64,000 nt of DNA, taken from Neoechinorhynchus agilis. Taxonomy: Eukaryota; Acanthocephala. The position numbers and the translations under genes are program-made. The notes under the pieces were generated by a model. The model made no database searches, had not been told where the DNA came from, and was given only the letters and a program-made list of their open reading frames with translations. Positions 20,196 to 33,261 of this stretch are shown piece by piece (within the stretch, counting starts at the first letter, position 1; each line of letters opens with the position of its first letter). The stretch is taken from assembly GCA_051530055.1 (NCBI GenBank), contig CM121343.1, positions 7,750,001 to 7,814,000 of the forward strand, in the 5' to 3' direction.

Positions 20196-23100
20196 ATGAT
20201 ACTCAATGGATCCGATACTATTTCCTCTCCAATTGCTTTGGGCCAAACAATTCCAGCCGATTTGACCGAATCCTACAATGAAATCAAAAATTCCAATGTT
20301 GGAGAGTCGCGGTTTGCGACTTTCCTTATTGACTTTATAGCTAAGGAAACGAGTGATGTTGAATTAAATGAAGTGGAAGCCGTCATGAAAAACCGTTGTA
20401 ATGAGCCGGCCATTGTACAGCTATGGCGACCTACGCTTTGTATTTTAAGTTCGTTTCTTACCAAAAAGCATGCAAATCCGGATAAATCTAGGGTGTGTGA
20501 ATGCATATTCAGAATTGGCCTAATTGCTGTCGATAGTCAAGGCTGGTCCGTTCTCGATAAGTTATTTAATATTATCGAAGAAAAGCGTTTAACAGCAACA
20601 GATAAATCACTGATGTTTGCAGTAATTCAAAGTATTCTTTTAAGGATTGACTATCCTTTAAACGACGAGATAAATGGAAGATTGCAGTCTAAAATTCAAT
20701 GTTTAATCAAAACTTCTACAAGTGTTCTTGATCTCTATGGATTGTGTGAGTTATGTTTTCGAATCTCCGAGCGCTTTGATATCACATGCGATATAACCAA
20801 GGTTGCGATCGATCACCTTCTTGGATGGTGTTTGGAAGGAATTGAGCCTGATCGTGGTTTTCGTGTTTTAAAAATGATAAGTCCAAGACTTCTATATTCT
20901 CTCACCGAATATGCATCTGATTATGTCACCAATACTATAATGTGTCGAACATTAGCCGCAGTTGAACTACATTTACAAACCTTACAAGATGCACCCTTCA
21001 ATGTTGACACTTTGTGCTGTTTGTTGCGGATACTGGAATGGGTTTGCCTTAGTGTCTTTAATCCGATTGATCATGACACCGCGTTAACAATTATCCGAGT
21101 TTTGTTTCATGGATCGATGACATTGAGAAGGTACGAAATACGAGTTTGGCGTGTTGTCAATGAATTTCTATTCCGTCTATCGGAGTCACTTAATATTCCC
21201 ATATCACAAAGATTCAGTCACTTGGTAGAATTTTTGGAAATAATACTTTAATTATCATTGGTCGGTTTTTTGACATTGTCGTTGGAGTCTGCCTCGCAGT
21301 TGATGGCTGCAAAATATTTAAAGTCGAACAGCTCGGTATAAAATGCGACCTATAAATTTAGCCACAGAAAAGCTATTACTATAACATTCTAAATTTTTTA
21401 ACACTGTAAATATTTTTTATTGATCGTTGTGCGTCTTATCGATTAGCATGATTTATAGTATGTACTATTGTTTATTCTGAATCTTGGAGCATATTGGGTC
21501 CAGTGATTTACCGAAGGATACAGACAACTCTTTGTTCTAATTTCATCAGCTAGCTATGTGATCACATTCTATGTAACTGAATGATTGTGCTAGACGACGT
21601 TCTAAATTTTGTTATATTCCAAGTTAATTACTTTTGTTCATCTGTATCGTACCGAGAAAACGAAATTTCGATGAAGTCAACAAGTAACTATGGTTTGGCC
21701 GATTACGATGCTTCACTGATCGAGTTGTGTTCGCTGTGCATATCTCTAATGTATGAGTCGGCAAATTTCACTTCGGCCATTCTATTTGAAGATTCGTATT
21801 TATGGAACGCAAAGTTTAACCATTTGACATCCAAGTCGCCAAAAAGTTCCAAAGTAATTATTATGCTATTTGACATTATGGTAAGAATGTCATGTGCATG
21901 CGATGTTTCGAAATGTCATGTTGTTCGCGAGTTTGTTCACTTCTCCTCGAAGATTAACCGCGACGTGAATGCTGAGTCAGTTGTTATTTTCGATCTTGCT
22001 TTATTGGCAACCGTTCGAGATAGTCTAAGCAACGAAGCTATTTGTGTGATCGTTAAGGTCGTGGAGAAACTCATGGATGAAATGATTGACCAAGGCAGCT
22101 TCTCTGGGCAGCTCTCGGAACGTATTCTTCAAGGGGCGATTGCATTCTTCAAAAATGTTCGCTTTCAAAGTAACCGTATTATTCGTTGGATCGAAAATAT
22201 GATTGAAACGGACAATAATAGATACACTGCGTTAGAGTGGTTTGCACAATTTGCTCAGGCGCATTTGTCTCGCGAACTAGTTAGCAATCCTCGCTTTGAA
22301 CGCTTGGTAAAACGTGTCTTGTCACTTGGAAATTCTGGAGAACAAAAGGAGAAATTGAAGGTTGCATCCATTTTAAAGGCATTAGCTCCAAACCTTGTCC
22401 CTTTTTATGATTCAATTTGTGATCTGTACATGAGAAATACTATGATAAATGTGGATAAGATTGTACGAAATGAGTATCATGCTTTATCCTATTGCCTTCC
22501 TACTCACGTTGTCGCCAAAAGTCGTTCCTTTCATCAAGTTGTTAATTTTATAACGGAGCTAAAACCTTATACAATACTGGATTTCATCATTGAAGGAAAG
22601 TGTGGAGGTCTGCAAAGTGGTTGTCAGGAATGGCGGTCAATTGTTAAGCTCGTGTCGGCATCACTTGTTCGAAATCGATTAGAGAGTAGTTATGGCGATG
22701 CTGTAAGAACTTTCGAAGCAATCGCAGAAGCATTCAATGATCATCGGGATATCCTTAGGACTCGGCAGACATTTCGCCAGTTCAATTTGAGGCTTCGGTT
22801 GTTGTTTCTTTTGTTTGAGAATATTCAAAAAGATGTACGCGCATTGATCGAGTATAAGCGATCAATTTGCGAATTGTTGCCTAATGAGGACTCAGAGCTG
22901 CGCGATTTCTATTTAGGATCGCAAACCCGAATATACGACGAATTATTCCGAGTGACCTTAATAGCCGCGGAGTTAGCTATTTCGCACGGCTACTACTCTT
23001 TCGCTGTGAAAATAAGGGTTTAAGTTAGTGGGTTTATCGACAGAAGTTTTTGTCCCCTGCAATTAAGTATCGTGCGATGAGGGGAATAACCAAGCTTATT

Positions 23101-26100
23101 TTGTGTGTTGTGCAGTCAAAAATTGAAGATATGCTTTACATTTAGGCGGAAAACAAAATTTGTTTTTATTCTTCATCGAGTCGACATCACCTTGAACCTT
23201 TATTGGTACGATGCATTTGGTATCTAATGAGACGACCAGTTAACTCACCAAAGATATTATCGAATTGTGTTGTCTGGTTAGCATCGTGTTATATTAATCT
23301 GCGCTTATCAAGTTACATCGAAGGACTTAAATCCGTTAATTCTGTTGTGGTTTCTGGTGATTGGTTAGATGGTGCGAAATGTGACTGCAACGGAGCATAC
23401 GAGGACGCAGTGGAGATCTACGAAAGGCATATTTGTGAGTTACTCACAAATAAAGCCGAGTTAGGCAATTTTGCAGGCAAAAAAACATTGTTAGAATTTT
23501 TAAATATGCGCATCGCGAAATGCATGCTAAATCTTGATGACAACTATGCTCATTATTATCAATGGCTCAGCGAAATCGAGGATATAGATCAAGACAATCA
23601 AATCGAAACTCCTGCGTCTCCTTATAACATGAGCGTTCTGAACGTCTTAACTAGTTTTAGCGAGCGGCAGTTTGAGGAACTTCGTGGCACATTGACTGCG
23701 ATGAAAACGGATTCTAATGATACTGATGAATATATAAGAAACTTCTGTACAAGAGATTCAAAATATTTTAATGATCAACTTGAAGCATTAGTATGCGTCA
23801 AGTTGATTGAATCTGCAAGCTTTAGAAGATATGATTCCAAATGCCTTGAAATCGCGAGCGAGATCATAGATTCCAGTATATGCGTCGACTCGATTGACCC
23901 TCTTGGTCCTAACAGGTTTTACATTCTGGATCAAATTGTAAACGCTAGGAAACAGGGTGTTCTGCTCTCATCAATAAACTCATACAAACTCCATCGCTCT
24001 ATTCATCGCATAGATTTAATGAATTTCGCTAATCGGTTCGCAAAAAATGAAACAAGTCGCTACTGTGAACAGATTGCTCATTTAGCTCGACATCATCGAA
24101 ATTATAGATTGGCTAGTCACAAAGCTGATGCTAGTTCATTCGAAAACTTAAAATTTATTTTCAATGGGTACGAACAGTCTGTCGATACGAACAAACTCTT
24201 AAATACGGATGGATCTCTCAATGGTAGCAGAATGCGGTGGATAGTTAAGCAAATAAGACCAAATTTGCTTTTTAGCCATATATTTAACGAACTGGCATCA
24301 TTACAATCAATCCAAGTCGAATTACGTGAAATAATTGGTAATTTGAATTTGACTCGTATTGATAGGTCAGTTAAGGAAGATTTATCAGACGAATTAGCGA
24401 ATAAATTAAGCGGTCTTCAATACTGCTTGATCGCTGATGATTGGAAGTCACATCACCGGCTAGCGCAATTCTGTCTAAATCTTATGACTAACCCGAAAAC
24501 GCTGGAGCTCAGTGGTCGACACAATCAAGAAACATTCGCTCTCATGGCTATAACCCATTTGAAAGAGTCACTGAGACGTGATGGTGATACGTATGACTGT
24601 CTTCATGTCCTTTCCCTACTTGATAGCTATCCTCGATTGGTAAATGATGTATTTTGTACTGAATGTACATTCCCACCACATTTATGGCTACGTGTACTCC
24701 CGCAACTCGCCCATCGCTACGCCGCTCATAATTGTTGCCAATCTGAAATGGTTTTTGTGACACAAGTTTTGAATTCGCTTGCCAATCAGTGTCCATGGTC
24801 TATAGTGTATTCCGTTCTGAGAGAAAATGTTAATGATAGTCGTCACTTATGCATGTTTCCTGAGAATTTATTGAGCAAAACAAAAGCCTTTATTGATCAT
24901 ATTAAAAGCATGGCAGACCCAAAGACAAGTATTTGGATGTCAAAACTTAGGGAGTTATATCATCTTCAAACGGAGCTACGTTCGTCGTTGAGCAAAGACG
25001 CAAAAAAGGGCATAATAAAAAAATTAATGCGATTTTATAACTTAAAGAAGAATTTAGACGATATAATCACGATGGGTGTGAGCTATGTCGAAAATGAGAA
25101 AGATCTCGATGAAGTTGTGGAAATACTTCAAACTTTCCTTACCTCCGAGGGACTGAAGATTGAACAGGATAAGCAACTTCGCTATGTCAGCCTATTCAAG
25201 TTGAATCAGCGACTGGCGGAACTAACTGATTTCGGAGTCGCTGTGCCGACTTGCCTCAATGTTAGTTCACCGAAAGAGCTTCGTATGGTATCTTTCATTG
25301 ATGATGAAATTGAGATTTATAAATCGCTCTCACGTCCAAAAAAGTTTGTATTTCATCTGACGGACGGTTCAATAGCTGAGTATGTTCTTAAGTCTTCACC
25401 CGGTCTTGAATTGGAACAGCGCATAATGCAAATGCTTGCGTATGGGAATCATGCGTTATCCAAATTGAATCGTACTCATAGAGATATTCATCATCCCTTG
25501 TACACAAGTCGAACTTACGACATATGTCTAATTGGTCGTGATTATGGATTTGTCGAGGTAGTGAAAGGATGTCAAGCTCTTTTGGAGCTCCACTTGAATT
25601 ACCAAGAACGTAAAAAATTATCCAACATTAAGAATCACTTGCTAAAAGTTGATCGAAAGGACACGTCTTCGATCGATTCAAAACGCCATGCTCTCTTGAC
25701 AAGTATTGAGCGAACACCCTGTGATATGATTAGCCATAAACTGTATTTTGGTCGCAGTGACGGCAGTGCAAGTACTTGGTTAGGTGCTGTAATGAGATTC
25801 ACCAGGTCAAGCGCAGTTATGTCAATGTTTGGGATGCTGCTTGGACTCGGTGATCGCCATTTGAATAATATTTTATGCGACTTCAAAACGGGCGAGACGG
25901 TACATATAGACTTTAATGTTTGTTTCGACTCGGGATTGGGTCTCGATAATCCCGAAACGGTTCCATTCCGTCTTACTCAGAATATCGTTTACGCGTTTGG
26001 ACCTCATGGACTTGATGGCAACTTCCGACAGGACTGTCAAAATGTCATAAGCGCGCTTAGACATTCGTCAAATGGACTGTTCACCTTGATGCAAATGTGT

Positions 26101-29100
26101 TTCGAGGATTCCTATAAGATCATTTCAAACCATATTTTTAAGGAAGAAATCGTGAGTGACGATATTCCCTTCGATCGGCTCTCCACTCTTCGCCTTAATA
26201 ATCGTTACACACGTTTACTGGAAAAAATGGATGAGGTGCTGGAAGTCGTTCAATCAGCCTTAAATGAAACATGCAAATCGATGAGTGCATGTGTAGAGGC
26301 CCGTATGGTGATCGAGAGATGCAATGAAGAAGTCAAGACCTTGGAGGGAATTAGATTATACTTGGTGTCCGCAATACGCTCCGACCAACACGACATTCAT
26401 ACTTTAAAGCGGCGTCATAATTTGGCAAAGGGATTGTCTATCAAAAAAGCCGTGATTTTAGGAGAGCTTACCCACTTGGTGGCAGATGTAAACAAATCGG
26501 TCGCAAGGGTTGATTCTGCCTATTGTGCTATAAGAACATCCCACAACTTAGTTCCGAAACTTACAGCCGAACGATTAGAGCAGCTTTCCATCAATCCGAT
26601 CTCGCTCCCACTATCGATAGACAACGATTTGCAATCGCTCATAGCGAAAGACGCCCAATTGTGCACTCAATTGCAGTCTTTTTTCCCTAACGTTGAACGT
26701 GAAAATCGACATATGCTCAATACAACAGTAAAGCTCGCTGACTTCCTACAATGTGTCCCAAAATGCCCATCAGACTATACTGGGTTCGCATCTATTGCTA
26801 CTCATCTTGATTCGCTTATGTTTTGCTTTGAACAAACTTCACTGCCTCCATCCTTACCAGTAGAATTCGATGGTGTATCCAAAATACTGAACCACTATCG
26901 GCACACGTGCTTGGCCTACTCAAGAAGCGTCAGTGCCCTTCAAAGTATTTCTACACAAACGGTGGCACTACCATCGGATGTTAAAGAAGCTCTTTTATCA
27001 ATCGAGCGTCGTTCTTTGAGTGGTTCATGGCCCCCGAATGAACTGCGTGATCTTCAATGGGAAATTGCTCTAGAACAATACGTAGATGTTATGACCAAAG
27101 TGATTGAAGAGTGGCGGATAAATGATCACAAGCTCGATAAGATTGCATTTGATATATTTGAAAGATGTCTGAAAGTTATCGAGGGACTGAAACAATTGTT
27201 AGATTCATCGACCATCAGTGATGTTGTCATGGCAGATTTTGAAGTGCAAAACTGGTCAGGTGAATTGAGGGTGATTGAAAAAGAGCGAAATCGAATTTCC
27301 GAAAGTCTTTATCGGACAAATGGATCTGCTTCGTATTGCTCTAGTACTCAAATATCGTTTCAATTGAAAAAAGATTGTGAACTACTTGATAAGAGAATGG
27401 GAGCATTATTGACTTCAAGTAAGTTATTTACACGTTCAATCGCATTTACGTTTCTCTTTTTAAGAAGTGCCTGAGATGATGTTTGTATTCGATAAAATTA
27501 CGACGATTCAGTCAATGATCACGGACATCATTGAACTAGCCCAGAACTCATTCATTCAGGAAATTCCATTCGATTTTGATGTTCAACGACCGACCATAGC
27601 TGATAATTTGACAGTACGTACGCTTTACCCGATTTCGCCATTTTTATTTAATCCTCAGATGTACTCCCATGTATACTATTCGAGATACGTTCATGAGTAG
27701 GTGCTGGTGGAACTCTGGCCTTATAGCTTGCAGTAGGGATTATTGTGAAAGTCGGTCTTTTGTTAGATTTTATCACAGTGGGAATAAAGCAATCGAAACT
27801 TTAGCAGTTCGGTAATTTCAACAACTACGAATTTGTTTGGTGCAAAATAGCTTTTTTGCCCCTAACCGTATTTCAACAAATGATAGTCAGCTGTTCATAT
27901 TTTCGGTCTTAAATGGTTCAGAAGTGTTAGTAATCTCTTCTGATATTCTAGGTAAAAATCCATGGCACGAAGACGCTTGCTTTTATTGAGCAGAAACTTA
28001 TAATCGCGAAAATCGAAGCTCTAACAAGTGCATTGCGGATGAATTTTGAGCATGGCGATGAGTGGAATACCTATAATTGGAGACTGAAACGACTTTTGGT
28101 TGACTGTCTCAATTACATACGCATTGGATATCCTAGCCTATCTTATAGCATTCATGAAATCATTGCGGGTGACAAAATGCGTCTGCCGAGTTTCACACCT
28201 CGAACTAGTGAAGTGGCTCGCAACGTTGTAACTACAATAATGGATCTAAGTTGCAAGCGCAAATGCTCGTTGGCATGGATGTGCGGAGCAGATGCCTGCG
28301 AAAAGGGAAACCCTCTAAGATTTGAACCAATAACACAAGCAGAGGTCGATGCAGTTTTTGCAATGAATAAATTCGAAAAGGTATTTTTAAGGGTCGACAA
28401 TTCATCTTTGCATCCCAGAATAGGTCATAAATCACCATGCAAGTGTTCGGAGGCGCTTTGAAGAAGCAATAGGAGAACTGAAAAGAAACGAATACAGACT
28501 TGAGCAAAAACTGCGGTGGATATCGGGGAGCAGTCGTATTCACGCAAACTTGGATTCCTTCGTCCTGCAACGAAATGAGCGTTCAAAAATTATAGACTCT
28601 TTTATAAAAGCAGACGAGCAAATGAACCGATTCTTCAAAGACCTTATATGGCTCACTTCAAACAGAAAAATTGTGGATTCCTCCAGCGCGAAGTATTCAT
28701 TTCAGGGTTATACTCGAACGATCGCAGAAATTGAAAGGAAGCTCCGTGATCTAAGTATAAAAGTTAATTGCAAGGACTATCTGGTTAGCAAATGTGAGCG
28801 TAACTTTATTGCGCTAATTGGTGAATCTTCAGTACCAGATAACTTTACTGAGGCTTCGATTGACCGTTTTATTAGACAGGTCCACGATTCACTTTCCAGC
28901 CTTCGCGCTCAGATCACATTTAGCAGGAAGAGAATCGATAGAGTAAAGTGCCGAGATCGACTGACTCTAAAAGAAAATCTTATTAATTCTTATAAATTGT
29001 TTATGGATACTTTTGAGCCTTTCATGAACTATGCCAAGATATTAATTAGAATGGGCGAGCGTAATGAACAACTCCATAGTTTGGTTTCTGCGTATGATGG

Positions 29101-29422
29101 ACACGTAGCGAAAATCGAAGAGATGTGTCTATGGGTCAAAGGAATAGGTGATAGTGAAGAATTCGATTTAAGTCTCGGGGAGTTTTCTCAGTCTGTAAAG
29201 CAATTCAAAATGATTGACTTTAGATGCACTATTGACGGTAACCGTTCCCTCGAAAAAAAAGCGTCACTTCATCTGCTACTCGACAGTCTTAGAACAAGAC
29301 TCGTTGGGTCCAAATATAATGGTGATGACAGCGTAGTCGATCAGGTGGATGATGCAATCGAAACGGCTACAAATATTGACAATCTAAGTATGTTGTACGA
29401 AGGATGGATGGCTTGGGTATGA
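20196..29422 (+). CDS. SMG1: SMG1-like PI3K-related protein kinase (nonsense-mediated decay)
   Basis: SMG1 phosphorylates UPF1 to drive nonsense-mediated mRNA decay. Well-supported exons are 23146-27418, 27465-27613 and 27952-28380, joined by phase-matched introns. Flanking exons are 20196 to about 21224, about 21624-23017 (the donor at 23018 matches the acceptor at 23145) and about 28444-29422. About 2,700 residues in all: shorter than vertebrate SMG1, somewhat longer than the nematode form. The kinase domain begins near 25330. Its catalytic loop GLGDRHLNN is at 25843-25870 and the metal site VHIDFNVCF just after, followed by P-E-T-V-P-F-R-L-T-Q-N-I, an SMG1-specific signature. A long helical region leads to the FATC tail, which ends Y-E-G-W-M-A-W-V at the stop. 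The exon 1-2 junction is unresolved; a piece around 21260-21350 looks coding (F-F-D-I-V-V-G) in a shifted frame. The start follows TTTTTCAG at 20184-20191. Confidence 0.93.
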
Positions 29423-29935
29423 CGAAAGGAACACTTTTGGCCGTAATTTAGTGAAGCGAATGCAGCAAAATGTTCTTGGTGCGGCCGAGGACGTATAATG
29501 TGAACGTTTGAAATTCTATTCTGACGTAAATCGATTGCTCATACAAATAATTATGAGTGTTGCAGTTAATAACGGGCGTTTCTCTTTTTTGTAAGTTTGT
29601 ATCCCATGTAGGTCCCTTAAAACTCCGGAATAATCAGAGAGTCCGAAGGACATGACTTATCCGTTAATTTCTTATTGTACGTGGGGGTAATGGACTCTGA
29701 ATGAAATGATATTGAAATTGGAATTGTAATATAGCGAAACTTCCTATGATATCGTCGACGTTTTTAAACTCGCATATATACATTTCTCAATCATTTTTAT
29801 TGAGGATTACATTCGATTGGTTAGATATGCTGCTATTTTGGTCGCTTGTCAACACTCGAGAGGGATCATTGAAGAAGAAATATATTTCGACTGATTGAAT
29901 CAGAGTCCTTTTATCGATTCTATCTAAAATTTCAT
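29423..29935. other. Short intergenic stretch after SMG1
   Basis: No ORF of interest was found. This stretch holds the SMG1 3' end and the junction to the retroelement debris that starts near 29940. Confidence 0.4.
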
Positions 29936-29939
29936 AAGA

Positions 29940-30710
29940 ATTTGCAACAAACACACGACATGATTGTTCTCGTTTTGACCAGGAAACCAGGGAATGTCAA
30001 CCCCGTAGGTTTATCAGTCGATGGAATTTTCTATTTTCACTACAGAGAACACTGGTCTTGTCGAACCCAGTTAAGTGTGTGGTTCTGTGCCCATGATTTA
30101 AAATCGCTGAAGTCTTATCGTGATTCGTACTTGTGTTCAAGCAGACGGGTTTCTTTGAACAGCTCATTGTTTCACCTACGTAGGCCATTTCGCAGTCGTT
30201 GCAGGGGATGCAGTAGACTACATCGGAACTATTTTTTAGTTCATATTTTCTTTTAAAGATGCCCACGATAGTCGGGGTTCTCTTGTAGGCAAACGGGGAA
30301 TTTCGAATTTCCGAGGGTCCTGCGTAAAAGATTAGAGCAAAAATCATCAATAAATCCAGATCAAATGAATGCCACGTCGCTTAGTTTTCAACGATTGGGT
30401 CGGAAATATCGCTCCTTCTTACAAACCTGCCGTATCGTCCAATCCGGGTAGTCTCTTCTTTTTAACATAATCTTAATATTCTCGATCTCACGGTTCCTCT
30501 CATGATCAATATTGCAAACCCTGATAGCTCCCCTGAATAACGACTGTGCAGTGCTTATTTTGAAAGCTTAAAGCGAGTTGGTTTTTCATGGTGCGCTTTG
30601 CCAATAGATTCCAAGTTTCCGGTATATGGAAGCTTGACAATCTGTTCTCTTCACACAAACATCGAGGAAAGTTATCGTGTTATTTTTGTTTTCGTAGGAG
30701 GTTGACCATT
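29940..30710 (-). pseudogene. Penelope-like element fragment with GIY-YIG domain
   Basis: The minus strand encodes, in broken frames, the connector and endonuclease of a PLE: an N-R-E-I-E-N-I-K helix near 30490, then VVYCIPCNDCEMAYVGET (30185-30240 region), the CxxC-containing start of the GIY-YIG fold, and a C-L-N-T-S-T-N-H continuation. The RT palm is absent. A second piece of the same module lies inverted at 31850-31985. Confidence 0.7.
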
Positions 30711-30774
30711 GAATTGTCTTATCTTTATTGCCACACACTCAAAATCCGCTCAGAAACAAATCCACCCAACTCCT

Positions 30775-31000
30775 ACACTTGCCAAGTTCTGCAAACTACA
30801 TCCCCTTCAAGCTCTTTCAAACAACCATTTCTCTCCATTCTTTTCACTAACATAAGAGGTCTGTCACCAAAAATTGATCATCTTTCACTTTTAGCCACTA
30901 CCACCAACGCAGACATTCTGGTCATTGTGGAAACATGGCTGCACTCCTTCAATTCCGACATCGCCTTAATCCTTGTCTACACGTCTTTCCACTCTTAAAT
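30775..31000 (+). pseudogene. LINE APE endonuclease N-terminal fragment
   Basis: The plus strand reads F-T-N-I-R-G-L-S-P-K-I-D followed by A-D-I-L-V-I-V-E-T-W-L. The N-x-R-S/G-L start and the E-T-W-L catalytic strand are the opening motifs of APE-type LINE endonucleases. The frame soon degrades. It may be the 5' counterpart of the LINE fragments at 8127-8900 and 17360-17925. Confidence 0.65.
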
Positions 31001-31395
31001 GTCTTACCCTTAACCAAGTGTTTTGAAATCGTCCCCTCAATCCCAAACAGCCCTTCCGATCAGCCACTTCTTCCTTTTCCAATCAATCATGTCTCCTCTG
31101 TCAGGAGTTTGTGTCTCGTGTTAAGAGGGAGGCTACAAGAGGTGAAATAAAAGTTACTTTAAGGAGACGTGGTCTCGGGCTAAAGGGATTTTTGGAGGGA
31201 ATGCGCATAACAGTTAATGAGGGAGGAATAGTGGAGTGAATGTCGGGGAAAGGAATTGATCGATTCTAAGGATTTGGTGGCGGTTTTGTGCATCAGCGGC
31301 GGGGGCTTCCGGCATACCAGAAATAAAAATGGTGCGATTTATATCCTTGAAGGAGGAGTGCACGACACGATGGGTCGAATTCAGGGAGGCGTTCC

Positions 31396-31790
31396 CAACG
31401 AATCTTCGCTTGAGTTTGCAATACTGATGGAATCTACCAAAACCGTATCCTCCTTCATGGAAGCTACACTAGCCGATTTCTGTAAAACTTTAGCCAGTTT
31501 CTTAGAATTCCCTTTGGGAGTTTTTGCCTGCCTCTTTAGACCGCTAGATTTATTCTCTTTGTGCTTTTTGATTTCGACTGACTGTTCACTTCTAAGAGCT
31601 TCCTTTTCCCACTGAATCCATTAATATATCTTAACTGTACTCATCACTTCAATCAATGAACCCTTTAAAGCATCGGTAGCTTGTTCAAAGCACCTTTTAG
31701 TGCAGCATCAATAAGCGTAGAATACTTGGCCGATTCTCGTTTTTGCTGTTCATTGATTTGAGCAGAGAGTAGACGTTGACGTACGCTGGA
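31396..31790 (-). pseudogene. Degraded lysine- and serine-rich coding remnant, unidentified
   Basis: The minus strand gives protein-like pieces: Q-R-L-L-S-A-Q-I-N-E-Q-Q-K-R-E-S, then A-L-K-G-S-L-I-E-V-M, then a basic serine-rich tail including K-K-H-K-E-N-K-S-S-G. A stop and frame changes separate them. The composition differs from the surrounding noncoding DNA. It could be an ORF1-like part of a retroelement or a decayed host gene; I cannot tell which. Confidence 0.3.
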
Positions 31791-31849
31791 CACTTAGAAA
31801 TTCAAACTGCGCCGTTCGCCTATATCACAAGAGAAAGCTGACTATCGCG

Positions 31850-31985
31850 GGCATATTTAAAAGAAAACCTCTACCGCATCCCCTGCAACGACTGCGAAAT
31901 GGCCTACCGTCTGCTTGAACACTAGTACGAATCACGATGTGACGATACGATTTCAGCCATTTTAAATCATACTCACCAAACCGGA
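31850..31985 (+). pseudogene. Small inverted PLE GIY-YIG fragment
   Basis: On the plus strand, broken frames repeat the piece seen at 29997-30350 on the other strand: an I-F-K-R-K start, a Y-R-I-P-C-N-D-C-E-M-A-Y stretch and N-T-S-T-N-H-D. It is therefore an inverted relic of the same family, 1.6 kb away. Confidence 0.55.
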
Positions 31986-32224
31986 GGTTATAATCAACGA
32001 GCTACAGTACGTCGTTGACAATGGCACCTCATATGACGATTAGTCCTTGTTCTGCATCTCAAAAAATCCAATCCCGGCCTTCTTGACTAAGTCGACAGGA
32101 ATTTTATTACCTAGGAGCACTGCTAGTAAAGAACAATATCGACGTAAAATAAAAATAGCAGTTTGAGGTTTTCCGATAATATCCAACATTTGCAAATCCA
32201 ATTCTACTGTCTTCGACAAAATCT

Positions 32225-32365
32225 TACCAGGATCACTCAGCTGCCGTCCTGGTGTAACGGTCGAAAGAACGGATGCAGCGCTCCTTGCCGTTGCAAAGCA
32301 AGGCTTTTGTTTTGTATGAGGAATGTTCCTGCTCTCGGATCGCCAGTGGTTCGTTTATAAGGATT
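32225..32365 (-). pseudogene. REL retroelement 3'-end fragment
   Basis: This segment matches 44929-45050 at the nucleotide level (shared words include GGATCACTCAGCTGCCGTC and TCGGATCGCCAGTG) in the same orientation. There it encodes the C-terminal tail of the REL-type retroelement ORF on the minus strand. Only the tail is present here. Confidence 0.65.
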
Positions 32366-32379
32366 TTGTCAAAATTAAA

Positions 32380-32530
32380 AGGTTAGCCCCACCAGAACGG
32401 ACTTTCCAACCCAACCGGATATTCTCAATCGAACGGACACATCCTCACCCGAACGAACCGTTCCCGACTGGATACCCGAACCCATATTAACGGATGAGGA
32501 CCCAAAGGTACATGGGTCCTCCCAAACCTT
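32380..32530 (+). mobile_element. LINE 3' tail copy (family also at 36.4 and 48.4 kb)
   Basis: The sequence contains CCACCAGAACGGAC and the terminal GAGGACCCAAAGGTACATGG, both of which recur near the end of the LINE copies at 36180-36620 (diverged) and 48382-48600. It ends close to a CAATAAACG-like end. No coding sequence remains, so this is a strongly 5'-truncated insertion. Confidence 0.65.
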
Positions 32531-32534
32531 TCTT

Positions 32535-33255
32535 TGTATTCTCAATAAACGTAATTCGCACTCATCAGAAGCATAAATTACAATCTTTCAGCAATAACCG
32601 CTGTTGATTTTGTTCAAATGAGGTCATCGAAATCGTGAACTTTTGGAAGCCCAACACAATTAATCAGATCAAAACGAATATTTGTTTCTCCAAGCGTTGT
32701 TGAGCTCATTCGGGTTTAGGTCGAAAGGAATGTGTATCGATCTAAACGTACTTCTATATCTTTTTCATATACGATATCCATGACATAATTCCACAATAGC
32801 AAGGGCCTTTATCATGAATAGCTCAATTTTCAGTTTGAAAAGCTTGTTCAGTCCGCTTTACTCGCTCATTGTGTGCTGTGAAAATCAGTACTTTCCTGTC
32901 CTTATCGTGTAATAATTCATTAAATTTGAATCTCCACGAAGCACACTGCCCTCCAAGAAAGGTTTTTTTAGTCACACACAGTTAGGAGATTTGCATGAAC
33001 CAGCGGGCAGCCACTTGTATTTTCTTTTTACCGTAAACTTTATAAAAATACATAGTTACGCAAACAAATTTCAGGAAAAAATGGTGCGCGGTGAACTTAT
33101 CGTATAAACCGGCAATAATTGTCCTTCTATGAAAAATTATTGACTTGCTTGTAAACCAGCGGTTTTTAAAACACAATTTGCTCATTAACTGTTTATTTTT
33201 GCAGCGGGAAATGATATTGCTGAAGTATTTTAAAAATAGATACGAGTCTTCAAAA
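32535..33255. other. AT-rich intergenic stretch, nothing recognised
   Basis: No ORF with a recognisable domain and no repeat shared with the rest of the window was found. Confidence 0.4.
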
Positions 33256-33261
33256 TAAAAA

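Noticed and set aside
24548-24796. Antisense ORFs within SMG1
   Set aside because: They are shadows of the long coding frame on the plus strand, with no domain of their own.
30588-31615. Plus-strand ORFs as host genes
   Set aside because: Apart from the LINE endonuclease start, the frames have no domain, and 31256-31615 is antisense to a more protein-like minus-strand remnant.
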